This document shows positions 1 to 7,931 of a stretch of 64,000 nt of DNA, piece by piece; position 1 is the stretch's first letter, and each line of letters begins with the position of its first letter. Position numbers and translations under genes: made by a program. Below the pieces are notes generated by a model. That model was not told where the DNA came from, ran no database searches, and saw nothing but the letters and a program-made list of their open reading frames with translations. Source of the stretch: Kibdelosporangium banguiense (GTDB lineage Bacteria > Actinomycetota > Actinomycetes > Mycobacteriales > Pseudonocardiaceae); the NCBI RefSeq assembly GCF_017876405.1, contig NZ_JAGINW010000001.1, forward strand, positions 2,183,203-2,247,202. The letters run 5' to 3'.

Positions 1-225
1 TTCGGCGAGAACAAGTCGCTGGTGTTCTCGTCCGTGCTGCGTGGTTCGTACCACCTGTACCAGGGCTTCGGCGGATTCGTCGGGAATGTCGTGATGGGAC
101 TCGTGTTCGGCCGGATCTGGCAGAAGACCAACCGGCTGTGGCCGATGGTCATCGCGCACACGCTGCTGGACGTGGTCGCCTTCGTCGGCTACTCGCTGCT
201 GCGCGGCGTTTCCTGGCTGCCCTAG
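1..225 (+). CDS. CPBP family intramembrane metalloprotease, C-terminal end (partial)
   Basis: The reading frame is open from the first base of the window and ends at a TAG, so only the last 74 residues are seen. They contain an R-x3-H segment (LRGSYHLYQG) and a HTLLD motif between hydrophobic stretches. These match the second and third conserved motifs of CPBP (Abi) membrane proteases, in which the histidines help bind the catalytic metal. The family cleaves or processes prenylated or membrane peptides, but the substrate here is unknown. The start and first motif (EExxxR) lie outside the window, so activity cannot be judged. Confidence 0.75.
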   Translation, partial: FGENKSLVFSSVLRGSYHLYQGFGGFVGNVVMGLVFGRIWQKTNRLWPMVIAHTLLDVVAFVGYSLLRGVSWLP

Positions 226-232
226 ATGACGA

Positions 233-1039
233 TCACGGACTGTCCACGATCTCCGGCCGGGCTGGGATCCGGTAGCCGGACCGGCCGACGCTCTCGTGGA
301 CGAACCGTTCCCAGCTGCCGTCGTTGACCATCTCGCGCAACGCGGTGGTCACGTGGGGGCGGCGCGCGTCTCCCTTGCGCAGACCGACGCCGTAGCGCTC
401 GGTGGAGAATGTCTTGCCGACAACCTTCAGTTTGTCGGGCTGCTCAGCCGCGTATCCGGCGAGGATCACGTCGTCGGTGGTCACCGCGTCGATGTCGCCC
501 TTGAGCAACGCGTCCACGCATTCACGGTACGAACCGTGCTGTTGCAACGTGACGCTTTTCGCGTAGCTCTGCTGGACGTTCTCGGCGGGCGTCGAGCCGG
601 TGACCGAGCACAGCCGCCAGTCGCTGTTGTCCAACGACTCCGGGCCGTCGATGTCGGCGTTCGCTTTCCGGACGAGCAGGCTCTGACCTGCGACGAAGTA
701 GGGACCGGCGAAGTCGACTCGCTGCTTGCGGGCGTCGGTGATGGAGTACGTCGCGATCACCATGTCGACCTTGTTCTGTTCCAGCATGGTCTCCCGGTCA
801 GCCGGGCGCGCCTCGACGAACGTGATGTTCCGGTGGTCGGTGCCCATCCGCCCGGCCACGTACTCGGCGACGTCGACATCGAGCCCGCTGAACGCGCCGT
901 CGGACATGCGGACGCCCAGACCGGGCTGGTCGAACCGGATGCCGACGGTCAGCTTCGGCCCGGCCGGCGGCTCCTCGCCACCACCGCAGCCCGCGACCAG
1001 CAGCATCCCGACAGCCGCGCACACGACGGCACCACGCAT
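233..1039 (-). CDS. Glutamate-type ABC transporter substrate-binding lipoprotein
   Basis: A 268-residue protein with an N-terminal signal peptide ending in a lipobox (LLVAGC, Cys18), so it is predicted to be lipid-anchored outside the membrane. The rest matches family 3 extracellular solute-binding proteins of the GluB/GlnH type. Typical segments are VGIRFDQPGLG, the FSGLDVDVAEYVA stretch and the FAGPYFVAGQSLLV stretch. It would bind a polar amino acid such as glutamate or glutamine. No permease or ATPase genes adjoin it, so it is either an orphan or works with a distant transporter. The ATG at 1039 gives the full signal peptide. It is divergent from the arginine deiminase gene across about 185 bases. 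Confidence 0.85.
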   Translation of the reverse strand: MRGAVVCAAVGMLLVAGCGGGEEPPAGPKLTVGIRFDQPGLGVRMSDGAFSGLDVDVAEYVAGRMGTDHRNITFVEARPADRETMLEQNKVDMVIATYSITDARKQRVDFAGPYFVAGQSLLVRKANADIDGPESLDNSDWRLCSVTGSTPAENVQQSYAKSVTLQQHGSYRECVDALLKGDIDAVTTDDVILAGYAAEQPDKLKVVGKTFSTERYGVGLRKGDARRPHVTTALREMVNDGSWERFVHESVGRSGYRIPARPEIVDSP

Positions 1040-1225
1040 TGGCTAGCTCCCCGACTTCGCTACCGACAGGCACGGTACCTGGCCAACTGCCGCGCAACAA
1101 ATAATGCATGATTACGCCAGTTGACAAAATGATTCGCTGTTCTCGGCATCTCAGACCGTCGATTTCGATCAGAAATAGCCTTCACGCACGACGATTTGCA
1201 TTGCCAGCCGCTATGCTTGAACCTC

Positions 1226-2446
1226 GTGACGACAGACGTGCAAGTCCAGGCACAGCCCCGCGTCGACAGCGAGGTGGGCACGCTCCGCTCGGTGCTGCTG
1301 CACCGTCCGGGCGCCGAGCTCAAACGGCTTACGCCACGCAACAACGACAAGCTCCTTTTCGACGGTATCCCCTGGGTGGACCGTGCGCAGGCCGAGCACG
1401 ACGCGTTCGCCGCCGTGCTCGCATCGCGTGGCGTCGAGGTGATGCTGCTTGCAGACGTCCTTGGTAAAGCTCTCGAGGACGGTCGCGCGCGCAGCACTGG
1501 TGTCCTGACTGCCGTTGACGAACGCCGCCTGGGCTACGAGCTCGCGGACTCGCTGCGGTCGCATCTGTCCAGCGTGGACGCCAAGACACTGGCGCACGTG
1601 CTGACCGCAGGCATGACGTTCGAGGAACTGCCTGTCGCGGAAGGCGCGTCCCTGGTTCGACGGATGCACGGGCCACACGACTTCGCCATCGACCCGTTGC
1701 CCAACTTGCTGTTCAGCCGGGACTCGTCGGTGTGGATCGGCGACCGTGTCGCGATCGCCTCGCTGGCGATGCCCGCGCGGGTCCGGGAAACCTCCGTCCT
1801 GGACCTGGTTTACGCGTACCACCCCCGGTTCCGGCTGTCCGGACGCGCTTACGGCGCGCACTCCGCGCCAGTCGAGGGCGGCGACGTTCTCCTGCTGGCG
1901 CCGGGCGTTCTGGCCATCGGCGTCGGCGAACGCACCACGCCCGCGGGCGCAGAGTCGCTCGCGCGGTCCGTATTCAACGACGGCCTCGCTCACACCGTGC
2001 TCGCCGTACCGATCGCGCAGGACCGCGCGACCATGCACCTCGACACCGTGTGCACCATGGTCGACCGCGACGCCGTCGTCATGTACCCCGCTGTACGGGA
2101 CACGCTCACCGCGTACCCCATGCGGCCCGACGGTTCAGGCGGCGTCGCCGCGTCCGGACCGGTGCCGTTCCTGTCCGCGGCCGCTGAGGCCATGGGCATC
2201 GAGCGGTTGCGTGTCATCGATACGGGGTTGGACTCCGTCACGGCCGAGCGCGAGCAATGGGACGACGGCAACAACACGCTCGCGTTGGCGCCCGGCGTTG
2301 TCGTGGCGTACGAACGCAATGTGGAGACGAACGCGCGGCTTGAGGACGCGGGCATCGAGGTGCTTCGGATCAGCGGCTCCGAGCTCGGGTCCGGGCGCGG
2401 TGGCCCACGGTGCATGTCATGCCCACTCAGCCGGGATTCACTCTGA
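1226..2446 (+). CDS. arcA: Arginine deiminase
   Basis: Converts L-arginine to citrulline and ammonia in the cytoplasm. The 406-residue product has the full set of family motifs: the N-terminal [15 protein letters not shown], then [43 protein letters not shown], and a C-terminal [11 protein letters not shown] that carries the nucleophilic cysteine. The GTG at 1226 is chosen because it gives the usual length (about 405-410); an in-frame TTG at 1196 would add ten residues. No clear ribosome-binding site precedes it. No ornithine carbamoyltransferase, carbamate kinase or antiporter gene is adjacent, so it does not sit in a classical arc fermentation operon. Confidence 0.92.
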   Translation: MTTDVQVQAQPRVDSEVGTLRSVLLHRPGAELKRLTPRNNDKLLFDGIPWVDRAQAEHDAFAAVLASRGVEVMLLADVLGKALEDGRARSTGVLTAVDERRLGYELADSLRSHLSSVDAKTLAHVLTAGMTFEELPVAEGASLVRRMHGPHDFAIDPLPNLLFSRDSSVWIGDRVAIASLAMPARVRETSVLDLVYAYHPRFRLSGRAYGAHSAPVEGGDVLLLAPGVLAIGVGERTTPAGAESLARSVFNDGLAHTVLAVPIAQDRATMHLDTVCTMVDRDAVVMYPAVRDTLTAYPMRPDGSGGVAASGPVPFLSAAAEAMGIERLRVIDTGLDSVTAEREQWDDGNNTLALAPGVVVAYERNVETNARLEDAGIEVLRISGSELGSGRGGPRCMSCPLSRDSL

Positions 2447-2451
2447 GGCAT

Positions 2452-2516
2452 TGAGGAATGCCTTGCCTAATATTAGGAATGCCTCACCTGAATGCATTTC
2501 TGATAGGCTTGCCTAA
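2452..2516 (+). promoter_or_regulatory. Three tandem IdeR/DtxR-type iron boxes upstream of ferritin
   Basis: Against the mycobacterial IdeR consensus TTAGGTTAGGCTAACCTAA, three segments match by direct count: 2452-2470 (12 of 19), 2473-2491 (13 of 19) and 2498-2516 (14 of 19). The first two share GGAATGCCT and start 21 bases apart; the third starts 25 bases later. IdeR activates the mycobacterial ferritin gene bfrB through tandem boxes, so the same logic is inferred here: ferritin made when iron is plentiful. Binding is a prediction from the sequence. Confidence 0.65.
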
Positions 2517-2549
2517 ATTCAAACACAATCGACGGATTTTCTCCACGAA

Positions 2550-2568
2550 AATTGGCCATCGGCCAATT
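2550..2568 (+). promoter_or_regulatory. Leader hairpin just upstream of the ferritin ribosome-binding site
   Basis: An 8-bp perfect inverted repeat (AATTGGCC, loop ATC, GGCCAATT) ends two bases before the GGAG at 2571-2574 that probably serves the ferritin start. If transcribed it would form a stem next to the ribosome-binding site. It is AT-rich at its base and has no T-run, so it is unlikely to be a terminator. It could be an mRNA-stability or translation-control element, or a DNA operator; the sequence alone does not decide. Confidence 0.4.
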
Positions 2569-2587
2569 CAGGAGTTATCGTCAGGAT

Positions 2588-3118
2588 ATGACCAGCAAGT
2601 TCCACGAGCTGCTCCAGCAGCAGATACGCAACGAGTTCACGGCTTCCCAGCAGTACGTCGCGGTGGCGGTGTGGTTCGACGACCAGGACCTCCCGCAGCT
2701 GGCCAAGCACTTTTATCACCAGGCGCTGGAAGAGCGTAACCATGGCATGATGATCGTGCAGTACCTGCTCGACAACGACATCAAGGTGACCATTCCGGGC
2801 ATCGACGAGGTCCGCAACGACTTCACCCAGCCCGTCGAGCTGATCGAGCTCGCCCTCAACCAGGAGCGGGAGGTCACCGACGAGATCATCCGGCTGGCCA
2901 AGACCGCCCGCGACGAGGACGACTACAAGGGCGAGCAGTTCATGCAGTGGTTCCTCAAGGAGCAGGTCGAGGAGGTCGCCCAGATGTCCACCCTGCTCAA
3001 CGTCGTCAAACGCGGCAACGGCAACCTCTTCGACGTGGAGACCTTCATCGCCCGCGAATCCGTCGGCGACGCAGGCTCCGACTCAGGCGCCCCCCGCGCA
3101 GCGGGCGGATCACTCTGA
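2588..3118 (+). CDS. Ferritin (iron-storage protein)
   Basis: A 176-residue four-helix-bundle ferritin that would oxidise Fe(II) and store the mineral in a cytoplasmic 24-mer shell. Visible ferroxidase residues include Glu16 (RNEF), Glu49 and His52 in the EERNH motif, and downstream glutamates in FLKEQVEE. The start beginning MTSKFHELLQQQ matches the family; the longer open frame from 2552 would run through the leader hairpin. The Met-rich haem-binding pattern of bacterioferritin is not obvious, so it is called a non-haem ferritin of the BfrB type. A Ser/Gly-rich tail follows the fold. Three iron-box-like sites precede it and a strong hairpin terminator follows. Confidence 0.93.
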   Translation: MTSKFHELLQQQIRNEFTASQQYVAVAVWFDDQDLPQLAKHFYHQALEERNHGMMIVQYLLDNDIKVTIPGIDEVRNDFTQPVELIELALNQEREVTDEIIRLAKTARDEDDYKGEQFMQWFLKEQVEEVAQMSTLLNVVKRGNGNLFDVETFIARESVGDAGSDSGAPRAAGGSL

Positions 3119-3130
3119 CTGATCGGCGAA

Positions 3131-3177
3131 AGGTGTGCTCCGACCTGACAGAACTGTCAGGTCGGAGCACACCTTTT
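3131..3177. terminator. Strong bidirectional hairpin terminator between convergent genes
   Basis: A perfect 21-bp inverted repeat (3131-3151 and 3154-3174) separated by AA is followed by TTT on the plus strand. It lies between the convergent ends of the ferritin gene (stop at 3118) and the sigma-partner gene (stop at 3195). It can serve both directions, although the T-run is short. Confidence 0.85.
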
Positions 3178-3194
3178 GGGCTGCCGGGGATCCG

Positions 3195-3962
3195 CTAGCC
3201 GCAGTCCTGGGTTTTGGAGGCGAGGGTCATTTCGGAGACTTTGCCGTCGGTGTAGCGGAATTGGAAGTTGGCGGACGTGTTGCCGGGGACTGTGGTGGTG
3301 ATGGTGGCGCCGTAGGCGGCTCGGACCTGGGCCTCGGTTGAGCCGATGGTGATGTTCTGGGGGGTCTGGGCGCTGGCGTTGACGGTGATGGCGACGAGGC
3401 CGTACCGCTTCGAGACGGTCAGGGCGGCTATCTCGGGTGTTCCTGAGACTCGGTATCGGAAGCAGGAGGCGGAGTCGCTCATGGGCTCGGTTTCGATCCC
3501 GCTGGTGGCCGTCAGCTGTGCATCGGTCATGCCCAGGCGGAACGGGCCGTAGGTGGTGGGGCCGAAGCTGGCCACCACTGTAGGCGTTCCAGGTGCTTGT
3601 TCCACTGGGCGTGAGCGGGGGGTTGTCACGCTCGTTGTGGTGCTGCTGGGGGCTACGCTGGGTGCGGCGGGCACGTCCTTGGGTGTGTCCGTGGCGGAGG
3701 TGGGCGAGGTGGCGGTGACGAGTGGCAGATCTGTGGGCTGGTTGGCCACTTGGTTCTGCTGCGGGGCCGGGCGGGCCAGCAGGAATGTGCCGCCTGCCAG
3801 TACCGCGAGGCTCATCACGCCTGCTGCGGAGATCATGGCGATGCGCCGCCTGCGGACACGGCGGGCACCGGACACGACCGCCGAATCGGCGCCGGGAGCC
3901 ACCTGGATATCCAGTCGTGAGTCCCGGAACAGGCGTTTCAGCGAATCCTCGAGTTCATCCAT
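3195..3962 (-). CDS. Single-pass membrane protein paired with an ECF sigma factor (possible anti-sigma or sensor)
   Basis: A 255-residue protein with a short acidic cytoplasmic N-terminus (MDELEDSLKRLF), a run of arginines (RRVRRRR, residues 35-40), one membrane segment at about 41-63, a Pro/Thr/Ser-rich linker and an extracytoplasmic domain. That domain contains two similar stretches, GPFRLGMTDAQL and NITIGSTEAQVRAAYG, of a kind seen in actinobacterial envelope lipoproteins. It starts one base after the sigma gene stop, with its ribosome-binding site (GGGGAGG) inside the end of the sigma gene, so the two are translationally coupled. No zinc-finger anti-sigma motif is visible. Regulation of the sigma factor is inferred from pairing alone. 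Confidence 0.7.
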   Translation of the reverse strand: MDELEDSLKRLFRDSRLDIQVAPGADSAVVSGARRVRRRRIAMISAAGVMSLAVLAGGTFLLARPAPQQNQVANQPTDLPLVTATSPTSATDTPKDVPAAPSVAPSSTTTSVTTPRSRPVEQAPGTPTVVASFGPTTYGPFRLGMTDAQLTATSGIETEPMSDSASCFRYRVSGTPEIAALTVSKRYGLVAITVNASAQTPQNITIGSTEAQVRAAYGATITTTVPGNTSANFQFRYTDGKVSEMTLASKTQDCG

Positions 3963-3963
3963 C

Positions 3964-4446
3964 TCAACACCTCCCCTCCACTGCGTCCAAGCGCAGCCGC
4001 AACGTCGCCATTGCCTTGCTGGCCTGGCTTTTCACTGTGCCCGCGCTGACTCCCAGGGCCGCGGCGATCTCGCCTTCGGACAGGCCCTCGTAGTAGCGCA
4101 GGACTATTACCGCACGTTGGCGTGGCGGCAACGCACGCAGTGCCTGCCAGAGCGGCTCGTTTTCGAACGGGTCGTGCTGGGCGGCGGCTGCGATGTCCGG
4201 TAGGTCCGCGACGAGGCTTTCACGACGGGAGCGGCGCCATTTGCTGATGTGCGTGTTGGCCATCGCGCGACGGGTGTACGCAAGCGGGTCGCCTGTGTTG
4301 CGGACGACCTTGGCCCACCGTGAGCCGATCTTCTCCAGCACGGTCTGCACAAGGTCGGCCGCGTCATGGGGATTGCCCGCGAGCGCGTGTCCGTAACGCA
4401 GCAGTCCGGGCAGGGCTGCCCGGACGAACTCACCGAAATCATCCAC
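3964..4446 (-). CDS. SigE-family ECF RNA polymerase sigma factor
   Basis: A 160-residue ECF sigma factor. Region 2 is seen in FGEFVRAALPGLLRYGHALAG followed by DAADLVQTVLEK. Region 4 is seen in LPPRQRAVIVLRYYEGLSE with the helix-turn-helix EIAAALGVSAGTVKSQASKA. The pattern matches the streptomycete SigE-family subgroup. The GTG at 4446 is preferred because GGGGGAG lies nine bases upstream; an in-frame GTG at 4491 would add 15 residues. It is the first gene of a two-gene unit with the membrane partner at 3195-3962. Confidence 0.88.
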   Translation of the reverse strand: MDDFGEFVRAALPGLLRYGHALAGNPHDAADLVQTVLEKIGSRWAKVVRNTGDPLAYTRRAMANTHISKWRRSRRESLVADLPDIAAAAQHDPFENEPLWQALRALPPRQRAVIVLRYYEGLSEGEIAAALGVSAGTVKSQASKAMATLRLRLDAVEGRC

Positions 4447-4533
4447 CTGACAGCTCTCCCCCAGTTCGGGCTTGAGCGTGGACACCGGCACACCATGACC
4501 ACGCCTCAGCCGACGCCGGGGTTGCCACGAGTT

Positions 4534-4881
4534 TCACCCCAGCCGGGCCAAGCTGTCGGGAAGTGCGAAAACACCGTCCGGACCAGGCGGGAAGTCGTGC
4601 ACCGCGATCACCGCCGAGCGCGGGATCGGGCCGTAGACGTGCGGAAACAGCGGCTGCTCGGGGGGACCGACGGCTGGACGTTCCCACCTCACAGGAACGT
4701 CCAGCAACGCCGGGTCGATGACCAGCAGCACCAGATCGGTGCGGCCGGTGAACAGCATGTTGGCGGGCAGGTGCACGGTGCCGAAGTCCGAGCAGTGCAC
4801 GAACCCCTCGACGTGCAGCGATTCCGGCCGGTACACGTCGGTCGGTGGCCACTCCGCGCGGCCACACATGTGCAAGATCAC
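4534..4881 (-). CDS. DUF952 domain protein
   Basis: A 115-residue protein that is essentially one DUF952 domain. It runs from VILHMCGRAEWP through GFVHCSDFGTVHLPAN and DLVLLVIDPALL to FPHVYGPIPRSAVIAV. The family has no established reaction; its fold resembles ADP-ribosyltransferase-like proteins. The GTG at 4881 overlaps the stop of the upstream gene as GTGA, so the two are co-translated. A longer open frame to 5001 would overlap the DUF5926 gene heavily and is rejected. Confidence 0.82.
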   Translation of the reverse strand: MILHMCGRAEWPPTDVYRPESLHVEGFVHCSDFGTVHLPANMLFTGRTDLVLLVIDPALLDVPVRWERPAVGPPEQPLFPHVYGPIPRSAVIAVHDFPPGPDGVFALPDSLARLG

Positions 4882-5831
4882 CTGATCGTGACCTGACGGC
4901 CGATCAACCCGTCCCGCACGCGGCGCTCGTCGCTGGTCAGCGGCTTGTCCTCGAGCGCATCGGCGAGTCGCTCGCCGAGCTCGGCTACCGGCTTCTCCCA
5001 CTCGCGGGAGTGCGATTCGGCGTCCAGGTCCCAGACCGGCACGAGCAGGCCGTGCGCCCGGAACGAACCGGCGAACTTCGAGCCTTCACCGAGGTTGAGG
5101 GTGCCGGCCGCACCCAGCCGGGACAGCGCGTTGAGCAACTGCTCCTCCGGCTCCGGGCGGACCCAGCGCAGGTACGCCTTGTCACCGGCCAACGTCCAGT
5201 AGGCGGCGTCGCCGATCCGCTGCGTCGGCATGATCGCCGCATTCGCACGCTCCAGCGACAGCGCCACCTCACCTGTCGGCTCCGCGTCGGGCGCCAGCCA
5301 CCAGGCGAAGTCCTCGTGCACCTCGACCTCGAAAGGCGCGTCCGCCACGAGCACGTCCTGCAGCCGCTCGCCCACCTCGTCGTCCTGGTTGACCAGGCTC
5401 AGCACGTCGCCCGGCTTGGCCTCCTGGGCCCACAGGATCGAACGCGCCACGTCCCGGCTGATGTCCAGCGAACGAGTCTGCACCTGCAGCCCGACGAACG
5501 CGGACTCGTCCTCGTCCTGCCGGACCAGCGCCGCGGAAGCCAGCGGCAGCACGGTGCCCAGCGTGACGGGACGCTTGGCGTCCTTGGCCAGCTGCAGTTT
5601 CACGGTCGCTGACGGCACGAACTCGCGCAGCGCGACCAGCTCGCACTCACCGGCGAGGCCCTCGAACGGCCGTGCGACGGCGATCTCGGTAACGCCACCG
5701 GGCGCACCATGGCAGGCCTTGTAGCGCTTGCCGGAGCCGCATGGGCACGCCTGACGTGGGTTGATGCCGTCCTCAGCGACAGCCGACCGCCGTGCTCGTC
5801 TGGCCTGCTTCGCCCCGGCGCCCTTGCCCAC
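4878..5831 (-). CDS. DUF5926 family protein with SEC-C zinc motif
   Basis: A 317-residue soluble protein. A Lys/Arg-rich N-terminus is followed by a SEC-C motif at residues 29-41 (CPCGSGKRYKACH), which binds zinc and is found at the end of SecA and in many unrelated proteins. The remainder matches the actinobacterial DUF5926 family, whose function is unknown. It sits between the glycerophosphodiesterase gene and the DUF952 gene on the same strand, and its stop overlaps the DUF952 start. Confidence 0.82.
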   Translation of the reverse strand: MGKGAGAKQARRARRSAVAEDGINPRQACPCGSGKRYKACHGAPGGVTEIAVARPFEGLAGECELVALREFVPSATVKLQLAKDAKRPVTLGTVLPLASAALVRQDEDESAFVGLQVQTRSLDISRDVARSILWAQEAKPGDVLSLVNQDDEVGERLQDVLVADAPFEVEVHEDFAWWLAPDAEPTGEVALSLERANAAIMPTQRIGDAAYWTLAGDKAYLRWVRPEPEEQLLNALSRLGAAGTLNLGEGSKFAGSFRAHGLLVPVWDLDAESHSREWEKPVAELGERLADALEDKPLTSDERRVRDGLIGRQVTIR

Positions 5832-5840
5832 TGGAACTCC

Positions 5841-6572
5841 CTATCTCGACGGTTCGGACTCCGGGACCGTACCGCGCAGAACTTCCAAGGTCGCGGCGGG
5901 CTTGTTGGTCGCGATGAACCGGACGCCCAGACTCTGGCAAAGCCGGACATCGGCGGGGTCGTCGACCGTCCAGCAGTAAGCCGGGCGGCCTGCACGCGCT
6001 ACATATTCTGGATCTTCTCGCAGCCGCTCGATCGACGGACCCACGTAGTCACCGGCACTCGGCGTGACGCGGGACCCGACCAGCATGACTGTCGGCAACT
6101 CGGGCGCGTGCCGTTGAATCCGGCGGATCGCCCGGGACGAGAAGGACATCACCACAACGGGTGATTCCTCTTTGGATTTCGGCCGGGCCAGGCCGTGCCG
6201 GGCCAGCAGGGCGACCAGCTTGGCCTCGACCAGACCGCCGTAACGGACCGGGTGCTTGGTCTCGATGAACAGCCGGACACCGGGTCTGACCAGTTCGAGC
6301 AGCTTCTCCAAGGTGAGCACACCGGGTTCGTCCGCACCGCCCCAGCGCAGTTTGTCCAGCTCGGCGACGGTCATGGTGCTGACGATGCCGGTGCCGGACG
6401 ACGTCCGGTCCACGGTCCGGTCGTGCACGCAGACGAGCTGGCCGTCCTTGGTCAGCCGGACGTCGCATTCCAGTCCGTCGGCCTGCTGCGCGAGCGCGAG
6501 TTCGTACGCGGCCAACGTGTGTTCGGCCAGGTCCGCGGAGGCCCCGCGGTGCGCGACGACTTCAGGCAACAC
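5841..6572 (-). CDS. Glycerophosphodiester phosphodiesterase
   Basis: Hydrolyses glycerophosphodiesters from lipid turnover to sn-glycerol 3-phosphate and an alcohol. The 243-residue protein has the family motifs VVAHRGAS, the metal-ligand pair in LECDVRLTKDG and the acid/base histidine in CVHDRTVDR, and ends in the usual WTVDDPADV barrel strand. No signal peptide is seen, so it is likely cytoplasmic. The GTG at 6572 is chosen: an in-frame ATG at 6623 would place its start codon on top of the divergent P450 ATG at 6622. The DUF5926 gene starts nine bases after this stop. Confidence 0.87.
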   Translation of the reverse strand: MLPEVVAHRGASADLAEHTLAAYELALAQQADGLECDVRLTKDGQLVCVHDRTVDRTSSGTGIVSTMTVAELDKLRWGGADEPGVLTLEKLLELVRPGVRLFIETKHPVRYGGLVEAKLVALLARHGLARPKSKEESPVVVMSFSSRAIRRIQRHAPELPTVMLVGSRVTPSAGDYVGPSIERLREDPEYVARAGRPAYCWTVDDPADVRLCQSLGVRFIATNKPAATLEVLRGTVPESEPSR

Positions 6573-6621
6573 TCCGCGATCGTCGCACGTGCCGTTGAAC
6601 TGCGGACATACGGTTGCTGAC

Positions 6622-7794
6622 ATGCCTTTCGACCCTCAGGACCCTGATTTCGTCGCCGATCCGTACCCGACTTTCGCCGCGTTGCGGGCGCAGGCGCAGG
6701 TCCACGCCCATTCCGGGCTCGGCCTGGCGGTTGCCGTGTCGCATGCCGCGTGCTCCGAGGTGCTGCGCAACCGGTCGTTGGGGCGGATCTGGTCGGACGC
6801 CACCCCGATCGAGCAGTTCACCTCGTTCAACCTGCTGCACCGCAACTCTCTGCTGGAGAACGAGCCGCCGACGCACACGCGTCTGCGCAGGCTTGTATCG
6901 GCCGCATTCGGGCGCGGGCACACCGAGCGGCTACGGCCCTGGGTGGACGAGCTCGCGGACCGTCTCGTGACGGATCTCGCGGACAAGATCGCTTCGGAGG
7001 GCTCGGCGGACCTGTTGGAGATGCTCGCCACGCCTCTGCCAGTCGAGGTGATCGCCGAACTGCTTGGCGTGCCGGCGGAGGACCGCTCGAAGCTCGTGCC
7101 GTGGTCGAACGCGATCGTGAAGATGTACGAGTACGGCCTGCCCGAGGCCAAACGTCAGGAAGCCGAGAACGCGGCGAGTGAGTTCGTGGCCTATCTGCGT
7201 GGGCTGGCACAGGATCCCGCGCCGGACAGCCTGATCAACGACCTCGTCGCCGCGCACGACGGCGAGAAGCTGAACCAGGACGAGCTCGTGGCGACCGCGG
7301 TGTTGTTCTTGATGGCCGGGCACGAGGCGACCGTGAACGTGATCGGCAACGGAGTCGTCGCCTTGATGCGTCATCGCGATCAATGGCAGCGCCTGATCGG
7401 CGATCCTGCTTTGCTGCCAACGGCTGTGGAAGAACTGATTCGTTATGACGCGCCACTGCAACTGTTCGAGCGCACTGCGACAGCCGAGGTCACCATCGCC
7501 GGATTCACCGTCCAGCCAGGTGAGAAGATCGCCGCCCTGCTGGGCGCGGCAGCCCGCGACGGGCAAGTTTTCGCCGAGCCGGACCGGCTTGACGTCAGCC
7601 GGAATCCCAACCCGCATCTGGGTTTCGGCGCGGGCATCCACTACTGCGTCGGCGCTCCCCTTGCCCGCGTGGAAATCGCCGCTGCGCTGCGGGCATTGGC
7701 CACTCGGCTGCCCGGTCTGCGACTGGCCGGCGAGCCTGAACGGCGTCCCGAATTCGTCATTCGGGGGCTGCGCGAGCTCCCGGTGACCGGTTAA
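6622..7794 (+). CDS. Cytochrome P450
   Basis: A 390-residue soluble bacterial P450 that would hydroxylate or oxidise a small substrate using electrons from a ferredoxin. It has the I-helix motif AGHEAT (in place of the common AGxDT/AGxET), the ExxR motif EELIR and the haem loop FGAGIHYCVGAPLAR with the thiolate cysteine. The pattern is that of the CYP107/CYP105-like macrolide or steroid hydroxylase families, but the substrate cannot be read from sequence. The ATG at 6622 gives the standard N-terminus MPFDPQDPDFVADPYP. No ribosome-binding site is visible, so leaderless translation is possible. No redox-partner gene is adjacent. Confidence 0.93.
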   Translation: MPFDPQDPDFVADPYPTFAALRAQAQVHAHSGLGLAVAVSHAACSEVLRNRSLGRIWSDATPIEQFTSFNLLHRNSLLENEPPTHTRLRRLVSAAFGRGHTERLRPWVDELADRLVTDLADKIASEGSADLLEMLATPLPVEVIAELLGVPAEDRSKLVPWSNAIVKMYEYGLPEAKRQEAENAASEFVAYLRGLAQDPAPDSLINDLVAAHDGEKLNQDELVATAVLFLMAGHEATVNVIGNGVVALMRHRDQWQRLIGDPALLPTAVEELIRYDAPLQLFERTATAEVTIAGFTVQPGEKIAALLGAAARDGQVFAEPDRLDVSRNPNPHLGFGAGIHYCVGAPLARVEIAAALRALATRLPGLRLAGEPERRPEFVIRGLRELPVTG

Positions 7795-7872
7795 CTACCT
7801 ACCGATGCGACAGGTCACGGTTCGGCCCGAGGCTTGCCCCAAAACAAGAGGCGGAGATACCTTCCGATATGT

Positions 7873-7888
7873 CGTGATCCAGATCACA
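7873..7888 (+). promoter_or_regulatory. Crp/GlxR-like binding site upstream of the liv-acyl-CoA ligase operon
   Basis: The segment CGTGATCCAGATCACA has perfect GTGA and TCAC half-sites separated by six bases. This matches the TGTGA-N6-TCACA consensus of Crp-family regulators (GlxR in corynebacteria) except at the first base. It lies 44 bases before the GTG start chosen for the first gene. Control by carbon status or cAMP is inferred. Confidence 0.5.
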
Positions 7889-7931
7889 AATGCCCGGTTT
7901 GTTCAACGGCGCGAGGGAACGGGGCACTGCT

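Noticed and set aside
1121..1150. TTGACA as a -35 box before arginine deiminase
   Set aside because: No acceptable -10 box is seen at 16-19 bases, so a promoter is not supported.
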